This document shows positions 9,501 to 21,459 of a DNA stretch of 64,000 bases, piece by piece. The translations under genes and the position numbers were made by a program. This DNA comes from Mugil cephalus (lineage: Eukaryota; Chordata; Actinopteri; Mugiliformes; Mugilidae). The notes under the pieces are model-generated. The model saw nothing but the letters and a program-made list of their open reading frames with translations, was not told where the DNA came from and searched no databases. Where the stretch lies: NCBI RefSeq assembly GCF_022458985.1, contig NC_061781.1, positions 7,923,501 through 7,987,500 of the forward strand, written 5' to 3'. Positions within the stretch are counted from its first letter, which is position 1. Every line of letters begins with the position of its first letter.

Positions 9501-12500
9501 ATGGCTAACGTTTGCGTTAAAAATTTAATTCTGGAGCTCCACGAGGTGAACGCGGTGAAGTTTGGGGAGTACAAGCTGAAGAGCGGCATGATGGCACCAA
9601 TTTACATCGACCTGAGGGTTCTTGTGTCTCATCCAAAACTCATGAACCAGGTAAACACGTGTTAGCTTCATCGCTGCGCGGCTAATTGACGTAAGAGCCA
9701 CCTAACGCGAACTACTGCGAAATACGCCCTCGTGGCAGTACCCAAAGTCACATTTAAACAAACAAACAAAAATCGCTTGAAAATGTAACTTTCTCTGTAT
9801 TCAAATGTGTATTGACACACACGTGGAAGTTATTGCATGAACAACTAGCTGTCACAGCCCCCCCTGATTTACAGGTTTCAAGTCTCATCTACCAGCGGGT
9901 GCAAGAGAAGGAACTGCAGTTTGACTCTGTGTGTGGGGTTCCATACACAGCGCTGCCTCTGGCCACAATTATCTGCTCCACGAATGAGCTACCCATGCTC
10001 ATCAGGCGAAAGGAGGCCAAGGACTACGGTGAGTCGGGCTCGACTGGTCAACCTTCAAAATGAGAACGTCACCTTGCATTTGCAAGTTTATCTGCAGAAA
10101 CTAATAGACATACTTTGGACAGCCCTGCAGGTCCTAAGCAGACCTCCTGAACCTTAAGACTGTATTTTGCACTTGGGGGCTCTGTGTGTTGAAATGTTTG
10201 ACTGTACTGGACTGTAGTAGTTGGTCAGGAGTTTCAGATTATGTGTCTTTAACAGTCCCATGAAATCCTGTTCTAGGCACAAAGCGGATGGTGGAGGGCT
10301 CGTTCCGTGAGGGGGATACCTGTCTGATCATTGAGGACACGGTGACCACTGGCAGCAGTATCCTGGAGACAGCTCAAGTGCTCAACAAAGAGGGGCTGAA
10401 GGTGCACAATCAAACATTACAGTCGTGATAATCGCACGATACTGGTGCTTAACTACTCTCCCTCCAGACTGCGTGAGATTCTCAAGGGATGTTTCTGTGT
10501 TTGTTCCAGGTGAATGACGCCATCGTGCTCATGGACAGAGAACAAGGTGGTGCAGAGATGTTGGACTCTCAAGGAATCAGGCTTCATCCCATCATCCCCT
10601 TGTCCAAGGTGCTCGACGTGCTGCAGACTGCCGAACGCATCGACGCCCAAACCGTCCGAAGTGTCCGCAAGTTCATCCAGGAAAATAATACTTTTAGGTA
10701 CAGATACTTTTTATCTTTAATTTTTATCAGCAAGTCCATTCGCTGATAAAGATCCGTGACCCTAGTTTTACGTTGGTGAGAGAGTTCATCGGTTGGCTGT
10801 TCAGACCCAGTACATGAGAAGAGATCCTAAAGTGACAGGTACAAATGGTACATGCAATCCTTTTGGACATCTAATCTGACCATTCAGATACACAACTATG
10901 ATTCCCAGAATAGTTATGTCCTTAAATGCAAGTGCAGGATGTGTGCTCAGTTGGCCATTGGCTGTAGTCTTGAAGTGTTCAAGTACAAATTATTCGCCCA
11001 GACACTGGCAACATGAGGTGACGTCACAGTCGACTTTCGTTGCCGGCGGTTCTTTGATGTGTCTATACCTTCTCTGCAAGCAGATGAAAGTGTTACTCTA
11101 CAGTTGTTGCATTGTCTTTCAGCCCCAAGAAGGAGAATGATAACAGCACCCCCACCCCCAAGAAGCAACGTGTGGAGCAGGAGCTGAGACTGAGCTATGC
11201 GGACAGAGCCAAGCTACCAAGTATGTGGTCTTGGACAGTTCACACTCGCTGGTCGAGTCTGTCTCGGTTTGCGTGAAATGGTTTACTTAATTCTAAGATT
11301 ACAACTCGGTGTCAGAAACTCCATCTCAAACTCCATTCATACATTTTATAAGCTCCCAGTGAGTTATCAGCTGGTAAAATTACTGCCACAAATCCAGTGA
11401 GTGCGTTTAGCACAGCAAAAATAGCATAGTTTTGATACTGAGCTGTCCAGTTCTGAGCTATGTAGGTTGTTTACAATATTCCTTTTGTTTTGCAACTTTT
11501 CTGTACATGTAAAGGCAAATCCACTGTGAATGCAAGGGCATTTCTTGTCGAACCAGAGTACAGGTCTGAACACACCCATAGTCATCTAACCTACTTGTAT
11601 AAACAAGCTAAAATAACACTTTGTCTGCAGATGTTCACCCTGTGGCATCGAAGCTGCTGAACATCATGGAGGAGAAGCAGTCCAACCTCTGCGTTTCTGC
11701 TGACGTGACCAGCAGCGAGGAGCTGCTCCAACTCGCAGATCGTCTTGGTCCGAAGATCTGCATGCTGAAGACCCACATCGACATCCTCGAGGTAGAAGGG
11801 GATCAAGCCAATTTGGTGACATGGAGATCTTTGTCAATACAAATAAACTGAAAACATTGACATGTGCGCTAACAGGACTTCACAGGGAACTTCTGCGAGA
11901 AACTCCAGGCCTTGGCTGAGAAACACAACTTCCTCATCTTTGAAGATCGCAAGTTCGCCGACATTGGGAACACAGTCAAGCATCAATATGAAGGTGAAGA
12001 GGTTTAATGAATTCTGTAACTAGTTGTTAAATTGCATTCCAAGTGAACAATCAAAGCAGGCTAAACGTGCTTATGTGTGTGTTCTCCAGGCGGCGTATAT
12101 CGGATCTCATCATGGTCCCACATAGTGAATGCTCATGTGGTGCCGGGGCCCGGCGTCGTGAAGGGTCTGAGCGCAGTAGGAAAACCTCTGGGCCGAGGAT
12201 GTTTGCTCGTAGCTGAGATGACCTCGCAAGGCTCACTGGCTACCGGTGAATACACAAAAGCATCGGTAAGCGAGTCTCTGCTGTCCACATGTACTCCATG
12301 CTGACATTGTCGACGTCGGTCAGTTTATAGCTGTTTTCCCTGAGACGTGTTGTGTGTCTTTATAGCTGCACATGGCAGAGGAGCACTCGGACTTTGTGAT
12401 TGGATTTATCTGTGTCTCTAAGATCAGTCAGAGGCCGGGGTTCATCCACATGACCCCTGGAGTGCAGATGCAAGCTGGAGGTACATTTCACTCTATTTGC

Positions 12501-13956
12501 TTCCCTGCAAATGTGCTGATTTATATTCACAGCTATACAGTATGCTATAATGTAGGGTTAATCTTCGAAATCTTGTGTTTTTTAAAGGGGTTCAGCCATG
12601 GTAAACTCGTTCATACAATATATGCATGCCTACACGTATTTCTGTGGTCTTTCATTTCTGGGGCGCTGTGTGTCTTAATGAGATGGAGCCCATACACCAG
12701 TGCTTCTCAAACTTTTTTTTGGTCACGCCCCTCGCACCACAGCAAGTACAGTATCGACTAACGATAGTGATGTTGCATTCACTTTTGTACAGTAAGTCCT
12801 GTCCTAGAATGGAGAGAGCCTTGTTGGAGAGACAGGCTGTCAGCCTCAATGGAATTCAACTAGTCATAATCAAGGAGCTGTAGGTTGGATGCCTCTGTGC
12901 TTTATCTGTGGGACCTCTCTCCTACTATTTGGTGAAGAGGATAAGAGAGAATATCTTGTGCAACAGTTTAACCTCTGTATTTTTCCAACACACACGTATA
13001 GAATAATATAATAATAGATTTATTTATTATGTAGTGTACATTTTAAAAGGCTCTCATTACTTATAAACAAGCATCACTTGAGGTGTTTTTTCCTTTTTCA
13101 GGTGATATAAAAGCAGTGTGTTTTTTCTGAATGAACGGGACAGAACTCGGCTATACTAGAGCACCCTTGTTGAGTAGTCGGTCTTTAATGTGACCCAGGA
13201 AGCATTGTGTGTTCACACAACAAAGGGAATGAGATCAGATCAATCAAATGCGTCCTGAGTTATATTGTTTAATTTTTAATCCATGTGCTAAAATACAGAT
13301 ATAACACGTCAACAGTGTGTAACCATATGTACACTAGATGGATTGAGATAGGTAAATACTTAATTGATCACCAAGGGGACATTCAGGGCGTCTTGTCACT
13401 CAACCACAGTACAATAGAATAAACAAGACAAAACGGGGTCAGCTATAAACGGTATAAAATGCTATGAAATCATGGTAAAATGGACATCCCCAGGGTAAAA
13501 AGGTCTAGTTAAAATTTTAAAATAAATGGATAACATGTAGCTATGAAGCTAGCTCACAGAGACTGCACAAATTCAGCTCAGGTTGGGAGCACTGGCTAGC
13601 ATACTGCTGTCTTGTATCTCTTTCTGTTGTCATGTCTCTTCTTCAACACAAGGTGGTGCTATAGGACAATAAAATACTTCAAGCCCTCCTTCATTATGTC
13701 CATTTATTTTCCATCGCCATTCCTCACCTGTTTCTCCCATCGCTCTCTGTTTACAGGAGATTTGCTGGGACAGCAGTACACCACCCCAGAGGAAGTCATC
13801 TACAACAAAGGCTCTGATGTCATCATTGTGGGACGAGGCATCTTGGAGGCCCCTGATAGGCTGAAAGCTGCCGAGTCCTACAGAAAGTCGGGCTGGGACG
13901 CTTACACAAAGAGCTTGAACCAGTGTCCAATAGGAGCCAATGGGTTGCATGTGTAG
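9501..13956 (+). CDS. umps: Uridine 5'-monophosphate synthase (OPRT + OMP decarboxylase)
   Basis: Cytosolic bifunctional enzyme of the last two steps of de novo pyrimidine synthesis: orotate plus PRPP to OMP, then OMP to UMP. Exons: 9501-9650, 9875-10028, 10277-10401, 10510-10697, 11123-11220, 11631-11791, 11876-11993, 12090-12265, 12366-12480, 13757-13956; all GT-AG, summing to 1485 nt (494 residues; human about 480). OPRT motifs: [30 protein letters not shown], and the PRPP loop [12 protein letters not shown]. Decarboxylase motifs: [13 protein letters not shown], the catalytic [22 protein letters not shown] and IVGRGI. The exon at 11123 encodes the linker, rich in charged residues. Start chosen at the first ATG, giving MANVCV. 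Oddities: a tail about ten residues longer than human after AYTK, AEMTS where human has AEMSS, and CVSK where human has SGSR. The last intron (1276 nt) is by far the longest. Confidence 0.97.
12690..12745 (+). mobile_element. hAT-like terminal sequence in umps intron 9
   Basis: CAGTGCTTCTCAAACTTTTT followed by GGTCACGCCCC resembles the terminal inverted repeat of hAT-Charlie-type non-autonomous elements. I did not find the matching opposite end nearby, so this is a fragment or chance resemblance. Confidence 0.35.
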
Positions 13957-14145
13957 CATTACCTCGAATTTCAGATTTAAACTACAGCTGTAATTTGAAC
14001 CATTTTCTAGGAACACAGTTGTATTCATAGTTAGACTGTAGATATGTGCATCTACACACAACGCTGCCACATCCAAATGCACACAGTGCACACGGTCTAT
14101 AAACATCTCCAAGGACACTTGCCAAATAAAGGGAATCGGATATCA
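13957..14145 (+). other. umps: umps 3'UTR with poly(A) signal
   Basis: AATAAA at 14125-14130, about 170 nt after the stop, is the first strong signal. Longer forms are possible. Confidence 0.65.
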
Positions 14146-15779
14146 TACCATTGAACATTTATCAAAGTTTTTACAAATCTGTCCTATTAATGAGTTTTTT
14201 TATAATGTAGTATGTAGTAATTACGTTCTCCAAAACTGCCGGGTTGTTTCTGATTTGTCTTTTAATGCAGGACCACTTAGGGGTCATTCCCTCATCAAGG
14301 AAACGGCTTCTGGTCGAATTTAAGCTTTTCTTTCTCACAAACCCATATAAAAGAACACATGGTGTTCATAATGATGGTGGGATTATCATGTACTATCATA
14401 TAAAAGTTAAACGCCAATATTTAGGGAAAAACTAATTTGGATGGCCACTAATAGTTTTTTTTTGGGGGGGGGGGTCCAATTGGTCATATAAAATGAGGAG
14501 CTAGTCTTGTACACACTGCTATAGTTGTGTAAGTTCAGACATTTTAAAGGCTACAGGGCAGTTACGAATTAAAAAAATAAATAAATACATAAAAATGAAG
14601 AATCCATTTTGAATTGCAGTACTAAGTGACATAGCCTGAAGTTTATTTTGTTTTTTAAGGGTAACACTCGATTGATTTGACTGAGCAGTGGTAGGTCAGC
14701 TTGCTATTTATTTTCCAGCCACTGGTAGTATTAGATCTTATTAATGATGTCATTAGTGTGGCCTCAAACTGCTGTGAATCACAGGAAAAGGGAGTGTAGA
14801 TTTGTCTGGGTTAGCTATTAGAATTGCCTTGATTACGTCCGGTGTCTGCCGTCCTTATGTAGAATAACACACTGAGGGGAAGTAAAATGAGAATTGACTC
14901 ACAGCTGCTGTTTACACTGGCAGTTCAACTTGTGTCACTTCCTTTGTAAAGCGGATACGAGTTAAATGCTGCAAACAGTGCCCCGGAGTCATGACCGGTA
15001 CAGGTACAACCATAGGCACCGGTCCTGTTGGAGTTGGTGGATTTTTTTTTTTTTTCTTGCAGAGACCTTGTTAGGTGTTTCCCTCCTTTATTAACAGAAA
15101 TAATAAATTTTAATTTTTCTAAAACGAGGTTAAATAAATAAATCTTACGTTGAAAAATCATTATTTTTTCTGTTTTGCTTGACGTTCCTCTTGTTCTGTA
15201 TTTGTCAAGTTTGTTGAGTATTTGTTGTATTCCTGATGTCACTGTGTGATGTAGAATTTTGTCCTAGAAAGTTTTCATCTTTATAAACCGATTCACACAG
15301 TTCTGATAATCAACATTTGAACATAGACACATCTGGATTACTGAGGATTATGTCCACGGATGTGTTCTTTAGCAAGGCATAAATATAGCATTTCAAAATG
15401 ACAAGTTGTATATTAACGATTCCAACTGTATACTGTTGAGCAGTTAAATACATACCAAACCCAACCTAAACACGTGTTAACTATTGATGCTGCCAGCTCA
15501 GTTCATTGCCAAGGCATGTACTCCACTGAGATGTCAAGAATGTACATTCAGTCACTCCACTGTGGCATTGCCAGAACAGAAGTGTCCTTCTGGACTGATG
15601 TCAGTGTGGATTCTTGTGAAGTTTCAGAAAAGTTCTTGTATGTTGACCTGAACAAACATTAAGTTCTGTAATGCAGTTTAGCTGAACTAAATATTGCAAT
15701 ATCCATGGGAACAATTTATTTGCTTTGGTTTACACAGACCAGGAATACTGTATTTCATAGGTCTCTCTTGTTCCTTCAT

Positions 15780-16178
15780 CAGAGAATGGGCGTTCTGAGG
15801 GTGTCCTTTGGGTTCTGTCAACAGAACAGAATGTTGTTAGTGAGTTGAGGAGAGTGGCCTCTCTGGATAAGGTGCATCCCACATATACTTCATGATGTTT
15901 GTATGTTCTTTTTTTTTTTTAGTTGTTCCTAAACCGTTTTTGTGTGTCTTGTTCAGGCTGCATCCTGCTGGGGATGGCTACTGCTGTCAAGGAGTGCCAT
16001 TTCTTTGGGGTGGGGGTGGGGGTGTCTGGTCGACGTGGGTGCTACATGTCTGACTAACATACACACGAATGAACGCCAGGTCAAGAAGTTTCCCAGTAGA
16101 ACACTGAATTGTCACAGGATGATCAATGTTATTTACTTTTCCCGGTAGTGGTCATAATGTTGTGGCTGATCAGTGAAT
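15780..16178 (-). mobile_element. Decayed Tc1-like DNA transposon, internally deleted
   Basis: The right end, TGGTCATAATGTTGTGGCTG followed by ATCAGTG, matches a very common fish Tc1-like terminal repeat. The adjoining ATGATCAATGTTATTTACTT and inner segments (TTTCCCAGTAGAACA, AATGAACGCCAGG, GCATCCCACA) match the transposase-coding part read on the minus strand. Only pieces remain and the reading frame is destroyed. Confidence 0.7.
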
Positions 16179-17101
16179 GAAATAAAACATAAATCAATAA
16201 AAACAGACTGATTCAGTAATAGTTCATGCAATACAACAGAATGAGTTTTTTGAAAAAATAAAATTAAAATGCAAATAAATCAACATGTTGCCTTCAAGCC
16301 TTAGCTTATATTCTTTGGCTGGTTCTTCCATAGACTAGCTTGTTTGGGATGGATTCAAACATTTTTCCTATTGTGTCTCTGCTCTCTGTGAAGCACGTAT
16401 ATTTTTCACATCCTGAGTCTCTTGAGAAAAAAATGACCTCTCTCAGACGACACACAGCTGTCGCATGGCGGTTAAGGATTGTGAGCCGCCTTGTTAGCGA
16501 ACTTGTCCCTTAAACTTAAAGACACGCTCAGCCAACAACAACAGCTTATCCCAACATAGTAAGAAGGCCTCTGGTTGGCCTCCTCTGTGACCAATAGGCG
16601 CTCCTTTTCCAGGCTTCTAAGAAAATATTTTCACATACTGTTTTCTGTGTTAACACCCGGTATAAATACTCATTCAAGTTTATTCTAACAAGATTTGATG
16701 CTTTTATTTCCTGTTTTGAGGAGATGCGGAGATAATCCACTTGTTTACGGTATTTTTCCCCATGCACACAACACACGTAATTTGATGCCAGTATGTTGTC
16801 AGTAGTCAGATCCTGGTAATTTCACAGTGAGCTTTTTCCTTCAAAAGTTGTAGAGCAAGGTGAGTCACCGCAGCAGCAGGGTAGTCATTTGCAAGGCATA
16901 TGATATGAAAATGATGCCCGAACAGGCGCCGAAGAGGACAAATTGAACAAGTCCGTAGTAGGTAGCTTGGTTACAATGCGCCTTTTCACAGTTCAGCGCG
17001 GGCACAAAGGTCAAACGTGTCGCTGGCATGGAGGACGAGGAGGGGAGGGCGCTTTGGATGGAGGAGTGGGTGAGAATAATTCATTTCGTGTGTGTGGCCG
17101 T

Positions 17102-17103
<2 letters not shown>

Positions 17104-17132
<29 letters not shown>
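17104..17132 (+). repeat. (CA)n microsatellite
   Basis: Uninterrupted CA run about 155 bases upstream of the mir-375 TATA box. Confidence 0.95.
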
Positions 17133-17134
<2 letters not shown>

Positions 17135-17285
17135 CCACTACGCACACCCATCCCCCCTTTATGTCAATATTGGATCAGAGCAACGCACCGTGCGACAGGT
17201 GTCTGTGTGTCTGTGTACGTTCAGAGGATCCACTTGAAGGGGTGGAGAAAGAAAAGGGAGAGAGAGAGAGAGCATGATGTAGAGG

Positions 17286-17293
17286 TATAAAAG
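17286..17293 (+). promoter_or_regulatory. TATA box of the pri-mir-375 transcript
   Basis: TATAAAAG preceded by AGAGG, about 370 nt before the mature microRNA. Mammalian mir-375 has its own short promoter with a TATA box, so the position fits. The start site would be near 17315. Confidence 0.6.
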
Positions 17294-17619
17294 GTGTATG
17301 CCAACCACAAACGGCACACATTCAGTGCGCGTAAAAAGGTGAGGACCAACCAAAGTTGCGCATGTCACTTTACTTCTCCTAAAGGTAGGCCGTGAGACTT
17401 CCCGCTCACTTTCTCACTCACTTTATTTCATTCAGAGTATTCATCCTTTAGAAAAAAGAAAAAGAAAACTTTTTTTCTTGGTGTTTCTAACTTTTCCAAA
17501 TCTTTCCCCCAAAAGGTTGACACCGTGGCGCCAGCTGTTAACGCGCTCGGGCGCACGTCTCGGCGGATCACCGTGACTCTGCGATCGGTTTTTGTGACTT
17601 TTTCCCTTTTGTCCGTATT

Positions 17620-17692
17620 TGCTTCACGTTGAGCCTCACGTACAATACCTGAAGATGAAGTTTTGTTCGTTCGGCTCGCGTTACGCAGGTAC
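17620..17692 (+). ncRNA. mir375: microRNA miR-375 precursor hairpin
   Basis: The 22 bases at 17662-17683 equal the known mature miR-375 (TTTGTTCGTTCGGCTCGCG plus TTA). The 5' arm at about 17621-17650 (GTTGAGCCTCACGTACAATA) pairs with it, leaving a loop around CTGAAGATGAAG; the central TGAGCC/GGCTCG and ACAA/TTGT pairings are easy to see. miR-375 limits insulin secretion and shapes pancreatic endocrine, pituitary and sensory epithelial cells in vertebrates. In human it sits beside CRYBA2, as it does here. This is the + strand precursor; no protein gene overlaps it. Confidence 0.97.
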
Positions 17693-18778
17693 GGGTTGGC
17701 AACTGGAAAAGGCACAGAACAAGAGTTGACAAAGCCTAAAATTCAGACAAATGACATGTGTGGGGTTTGTTCTCGCAAGATCACACTAGTGCGATGAATC
17801 GCGCCAAATGCGTGAGGTCGGGCGCTGCTGCCAAACTGCAGCACTAGTGAGTCAAAAGGTCATCTGAAGTGTACAGAAGTGTAACATTTATTTCACAGAA
17901 AATGCATCTGAGTTGAACTCAGGACCAAAAGACATAAAGATAACACCAGTCTCATTATCTGAAGCACCAGGTGTGTGTACACTTTTTTTTTTTTTTTTTT
18001 ACATAAAGGTAGGTAGGTTGATTTGCATACAGGTGGCAGGAGACAATTATTTAAAGAAAGCAAGGCTTGCTCTGGACTAACTCACTGCCTTGCTTAACAA
18101 AAGTCAGTCATTTAACCAGACTATGAAGGCTAAATAATCTTTTGTTGAGTTAACTTCTTTTTTTTTGTATTAGTCAAAGTAAGTAAAGCAAAGACATGTT
18201 TATGGCAGTTGATTTCAGTTGGTGATGTTATCAGGGTTAGGAGATCATATATCATAAGTTGCGACTTTAACGCAACGTGTGCTGTATTTCCTGTTTTTAC
18301 TTTAAAGATGTGAAGAGCCCCAGTCTCACGTCGGTCCATATGTTCACGCACACTCTGCAGCCTTTGAACAGACGCACACACCTGTGTGTTGAGGCCAGTA
18401 GTTCCACCGCTGCTCTGAATCACCGCTGGCAAACCTGTAACTGACACTGAGAAGGAGCCCAACTGATGGGGACTTTCACTGTTTATTTTTTTAATTTTTT
18501 TTTTTTTAAAGTCAGTGGTTGTGCCTTGCCTTTTGTGTGCTTGCTTGAATTGCCCTGGGATGTTATCACGCCCACTGTGCAGGGTTGACATTTACAATGG
18601 CAGGAAGGACTATCTCTATCTTTCCCCTTAGTGCTTTGTGTGATAATCATTTTCCCGTTGGCACATTCATGATGACAGCGTGTATTTTCCACTGGGGGCC
18701 TGTTCATCACTGCCCGTCTCCTACGTCACGATGTGAGTCCGCAGGCAAGCACTGGAGATGGGCTTAATGGGAGGCTAT

Positions 18779-18791
18779 GTTAATCATTAAC
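18779..18791. promoter_or_regulatory. Perfect HNF1-type palindrome
   Basis: GTTAATCATTAAC equals the HNF1 consensus GTTAATNATTAAC in both halves. It lies about 1.1 kb downstream of mir-375. HNF1 factors act in pancreas and gut, where mir-375 is expressed; the link is inference. Confidence 0.5.
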
Positions 18792-18801
18792 TAAGCATTA
18801 A

Positions 18802-18828
18802 CCACACACACACACACACACACACACT
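18802..18828 (+). repeat. (CA)n microsatellite
   Basis: CA run directly after the HNF1-like palindrome. Confidence 0.95.
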
Positions 18829-21426
18829 AGACATCTGATACAAGCCATCTGTCATCTGGATGCGATGATGCAGTATTCAGTCCCCCTGCCACTTTATTGT
18901 TTTATTTTACTCCAAAGGGCCGAACATTTGAAGTTAAACAGAGATAATGTGTTTCACTGCTTTGATAATAAACTGATGATCCCAATCCCACCACGCTACT
19001 CCTGCTTTACTAAAAAAGGAAACTGCCATTTTCCAATTCCTAATTTCAAACTACGTCGTAACATCCAAAGCCGTTAACATCCAGTAGAAACACGACAAAG
19101 AAAAAAAGGACAAATGTATCATATATCTTTGCACAATTAGTTATACATATTTTGAATTCAAATTAAAGTTGAAATGTTCCATTGCACTGTAACATCTACA
19201 TATGTATGAGCCAAGAGAGACACACGAGCACAATGCAGTCATGCTCAATTTGCTCTGATTAATTAAAAGTCATTTGCAGTGTTGCCTCTGTCTATTTGGG
19301 TTACCTTATCAAAGTTAAATACTGGATCCACGTTAGTCACTTTTGTACTTTTGTTCCCTTGTGCACATTATTACCGTCGCATTATTTTGTGTGCCTGGTA
19401 AATCCCCTGTCACCCTCCATTATGTGAATAAAAACCCAGCTCATGCTGGTATCATCACCTTAGCAGCGACATCATGAGAAGCCTGTCCTACATGTCGGCC
19501 CTTACCTGAGAGCCTATTTGCTTCTTCTTAAATCTCTAGTCAATATTTGCTTAAAGGCAGTGGAAGGGAAAGCTCACACTCCTCAGTATCCTGGTTACCT
19601 TGCCTCGATTCAGAATGACTGTCCCGACTGGTCCTGCTGTCGCTACACCCATTCTGCCAGCTCCATGAGCTCTGTCAACTTACAGGTCATTCGTTCGGGA
19701 TTCGACATCGAGGCTTGCCTAGAAACGGGCCACTAGAAGATGTTGACTATAGGACATCGCACATCTCTATCTCGTTACAGTTGGTAGGATTTAAAAATAA
19801 ATGGAGCACAGTGCAGGCAGGTGCAAACTGTTGCGTATAATGCCATGAAATATTTCTCATTAGCACCCCTGTAATGACAAAAGACCAAAATCATCCACAG
19901 ACAAAAGTGCTGTTAATGTACAGATGCATAAAAATACATTTAATGCTAATTCTGTACTTTTAGACTTAGTCTAACTGAATTTTGAACTGAATTACTCACC
20001 ATTATAAATATATGACAACAAACAGATAAAGGTTTTAGTTAATGTTAAGAGAGTAATCATACATATGAGTGGTATTAACAGTCTTGATATGTGTTTTATT
20101 ATCAACATAGATGTTTAATATATATGGAAAGATTATATTTTTGGTTTATGTTGCTGTATCTCTGGCCTGTCCATCTTCTCTTCTTTTCCTTCCTTTTCTC
20201 TACATACTATTTAAGAGTGGAATAGCAGACGATGGTATATATATGTCTATAAAGCGAGCTTATACACAATTCCTGGATTTTATAAACTGAACCGACTGAA
20301 CCTCTTCTCCACCGCTGCCTCAGCCCTGGCCCTATAAACCGTGCTCTGCAGGTCTACCCTGTGTCATTAAGTCCGCCATTAGCGTCTCTCCAGCGGGAGC
20401 ATGATTACATTTGCTGTGCCTGCCGAACAGTTTGGTGCTATCTGTAAGTGGTGGAGCCTTCCCAGAGGCTGTGTATGACTGTGTGTATGTGCTGCCTGTA
20501 GGCTGTGTGCTGTTTCGTCTGACAGTTACTGATAATGAAGACTCATGCAAATGCCCAGGGCCTGTTCCCTCTCCCCGGAGGTTACTCCTTAACTTTTGCT
20601 CTCTGGCTTTTCTGATGGTAGAAACGAGCCCTGCTGGGTTTAAAGTGACGTGTCAACACAACTCACAAAAGTTGCCAAAATAAGATGTTAACCCTACTAC
20701 TACCGTTGGGGTCAATTATACCATATTCAATGTTTTATGTCTCTAAATATATGATTAACATCATTTGTTTTGCTTCATCTTTGATGACTTTTCCTAATTT
20801 AACGGTGACACTGGTCCCAACTTCATATATGTTATGATTCTTGATGATAGTTGTGATAATAATTTTTTGTACCAACAAGAATATGTACTTATGTATGTAT
20901 ATGTGGGGTGGGGCGATTTGTTTTTGTTTAAAGAGCTATTAAGGTAGTGATAATTTTTTTGGAAATTGCTGGAGTCCAATCGACGCCAAGGACAAAAAGT
21001 GTAAAAAAAAAAAAAGCTGAAGGTAATAGGAAGGTTAAGTCCCTTCAGGCTAACGTGTTCCTCATGTGTGCGATCCGTCTGTTCATACAGTCGACTGCCA
21101 TCTGTAGTGCATGCACGCCTGTCGTCACAATCTAATACCGACTGTCTTCTGATCTGCGTGTTTGTCTTTAAAGAGGACTCACAGACAGAAAATATTACAA
21201 TCTATACAGTATTTATCTGTCTCTTCAGCTCAGTCCAGCTGCTTGTGTGTCCGGTCAGTGAGCACCGGGGACAAGTGGAGGCAGCGCGAGCAGATGTCCT
21301 GCTCACATCATCCTTACCTGGATTAGTCTCCACGGTAACGTTCCACCTGAAGGAGGGCATTTATTCAGGGCAATCTGCGTGTCAGCGTGTCTGTGTGTCG
21401 TGTGTTGGCGTACAGATGTACAAACA

Positions 21427-21459
21427 GTGTGTGTGTGTGTGTGCGTGTGTGCGTGTGTG
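21427..21459 (+). repeat. (GT)n microsatellite, imperfect
   Basis: GT run with GC interruptions. Confidence 0.9.

Larger units (their letters stand above)
14146..17285. other. Intergenic region umps to mir-375
   Basis: No convincing exon. Contains the Tc1-like relic (about 15780-16178) and a CA tract at 17104-17132. The part nearest mir-375 (about 16840-17280) becomes GC-richer and probably includes the microRNA promoter. Confidence 0.5.

Noticed and set aside
13630-14118. 162-codon open frame on - over the last umps exon
   Set aside because: Overlaps the conserved + strand UMPS C-terminus and its 3'UTR; no recognisable domain.
19518-19736. 72-codon open frame between mir-375 and cryba2
   Set aside because: Looks protein-like in composition but has no motif, no clear splice context and no known family; too short to call.
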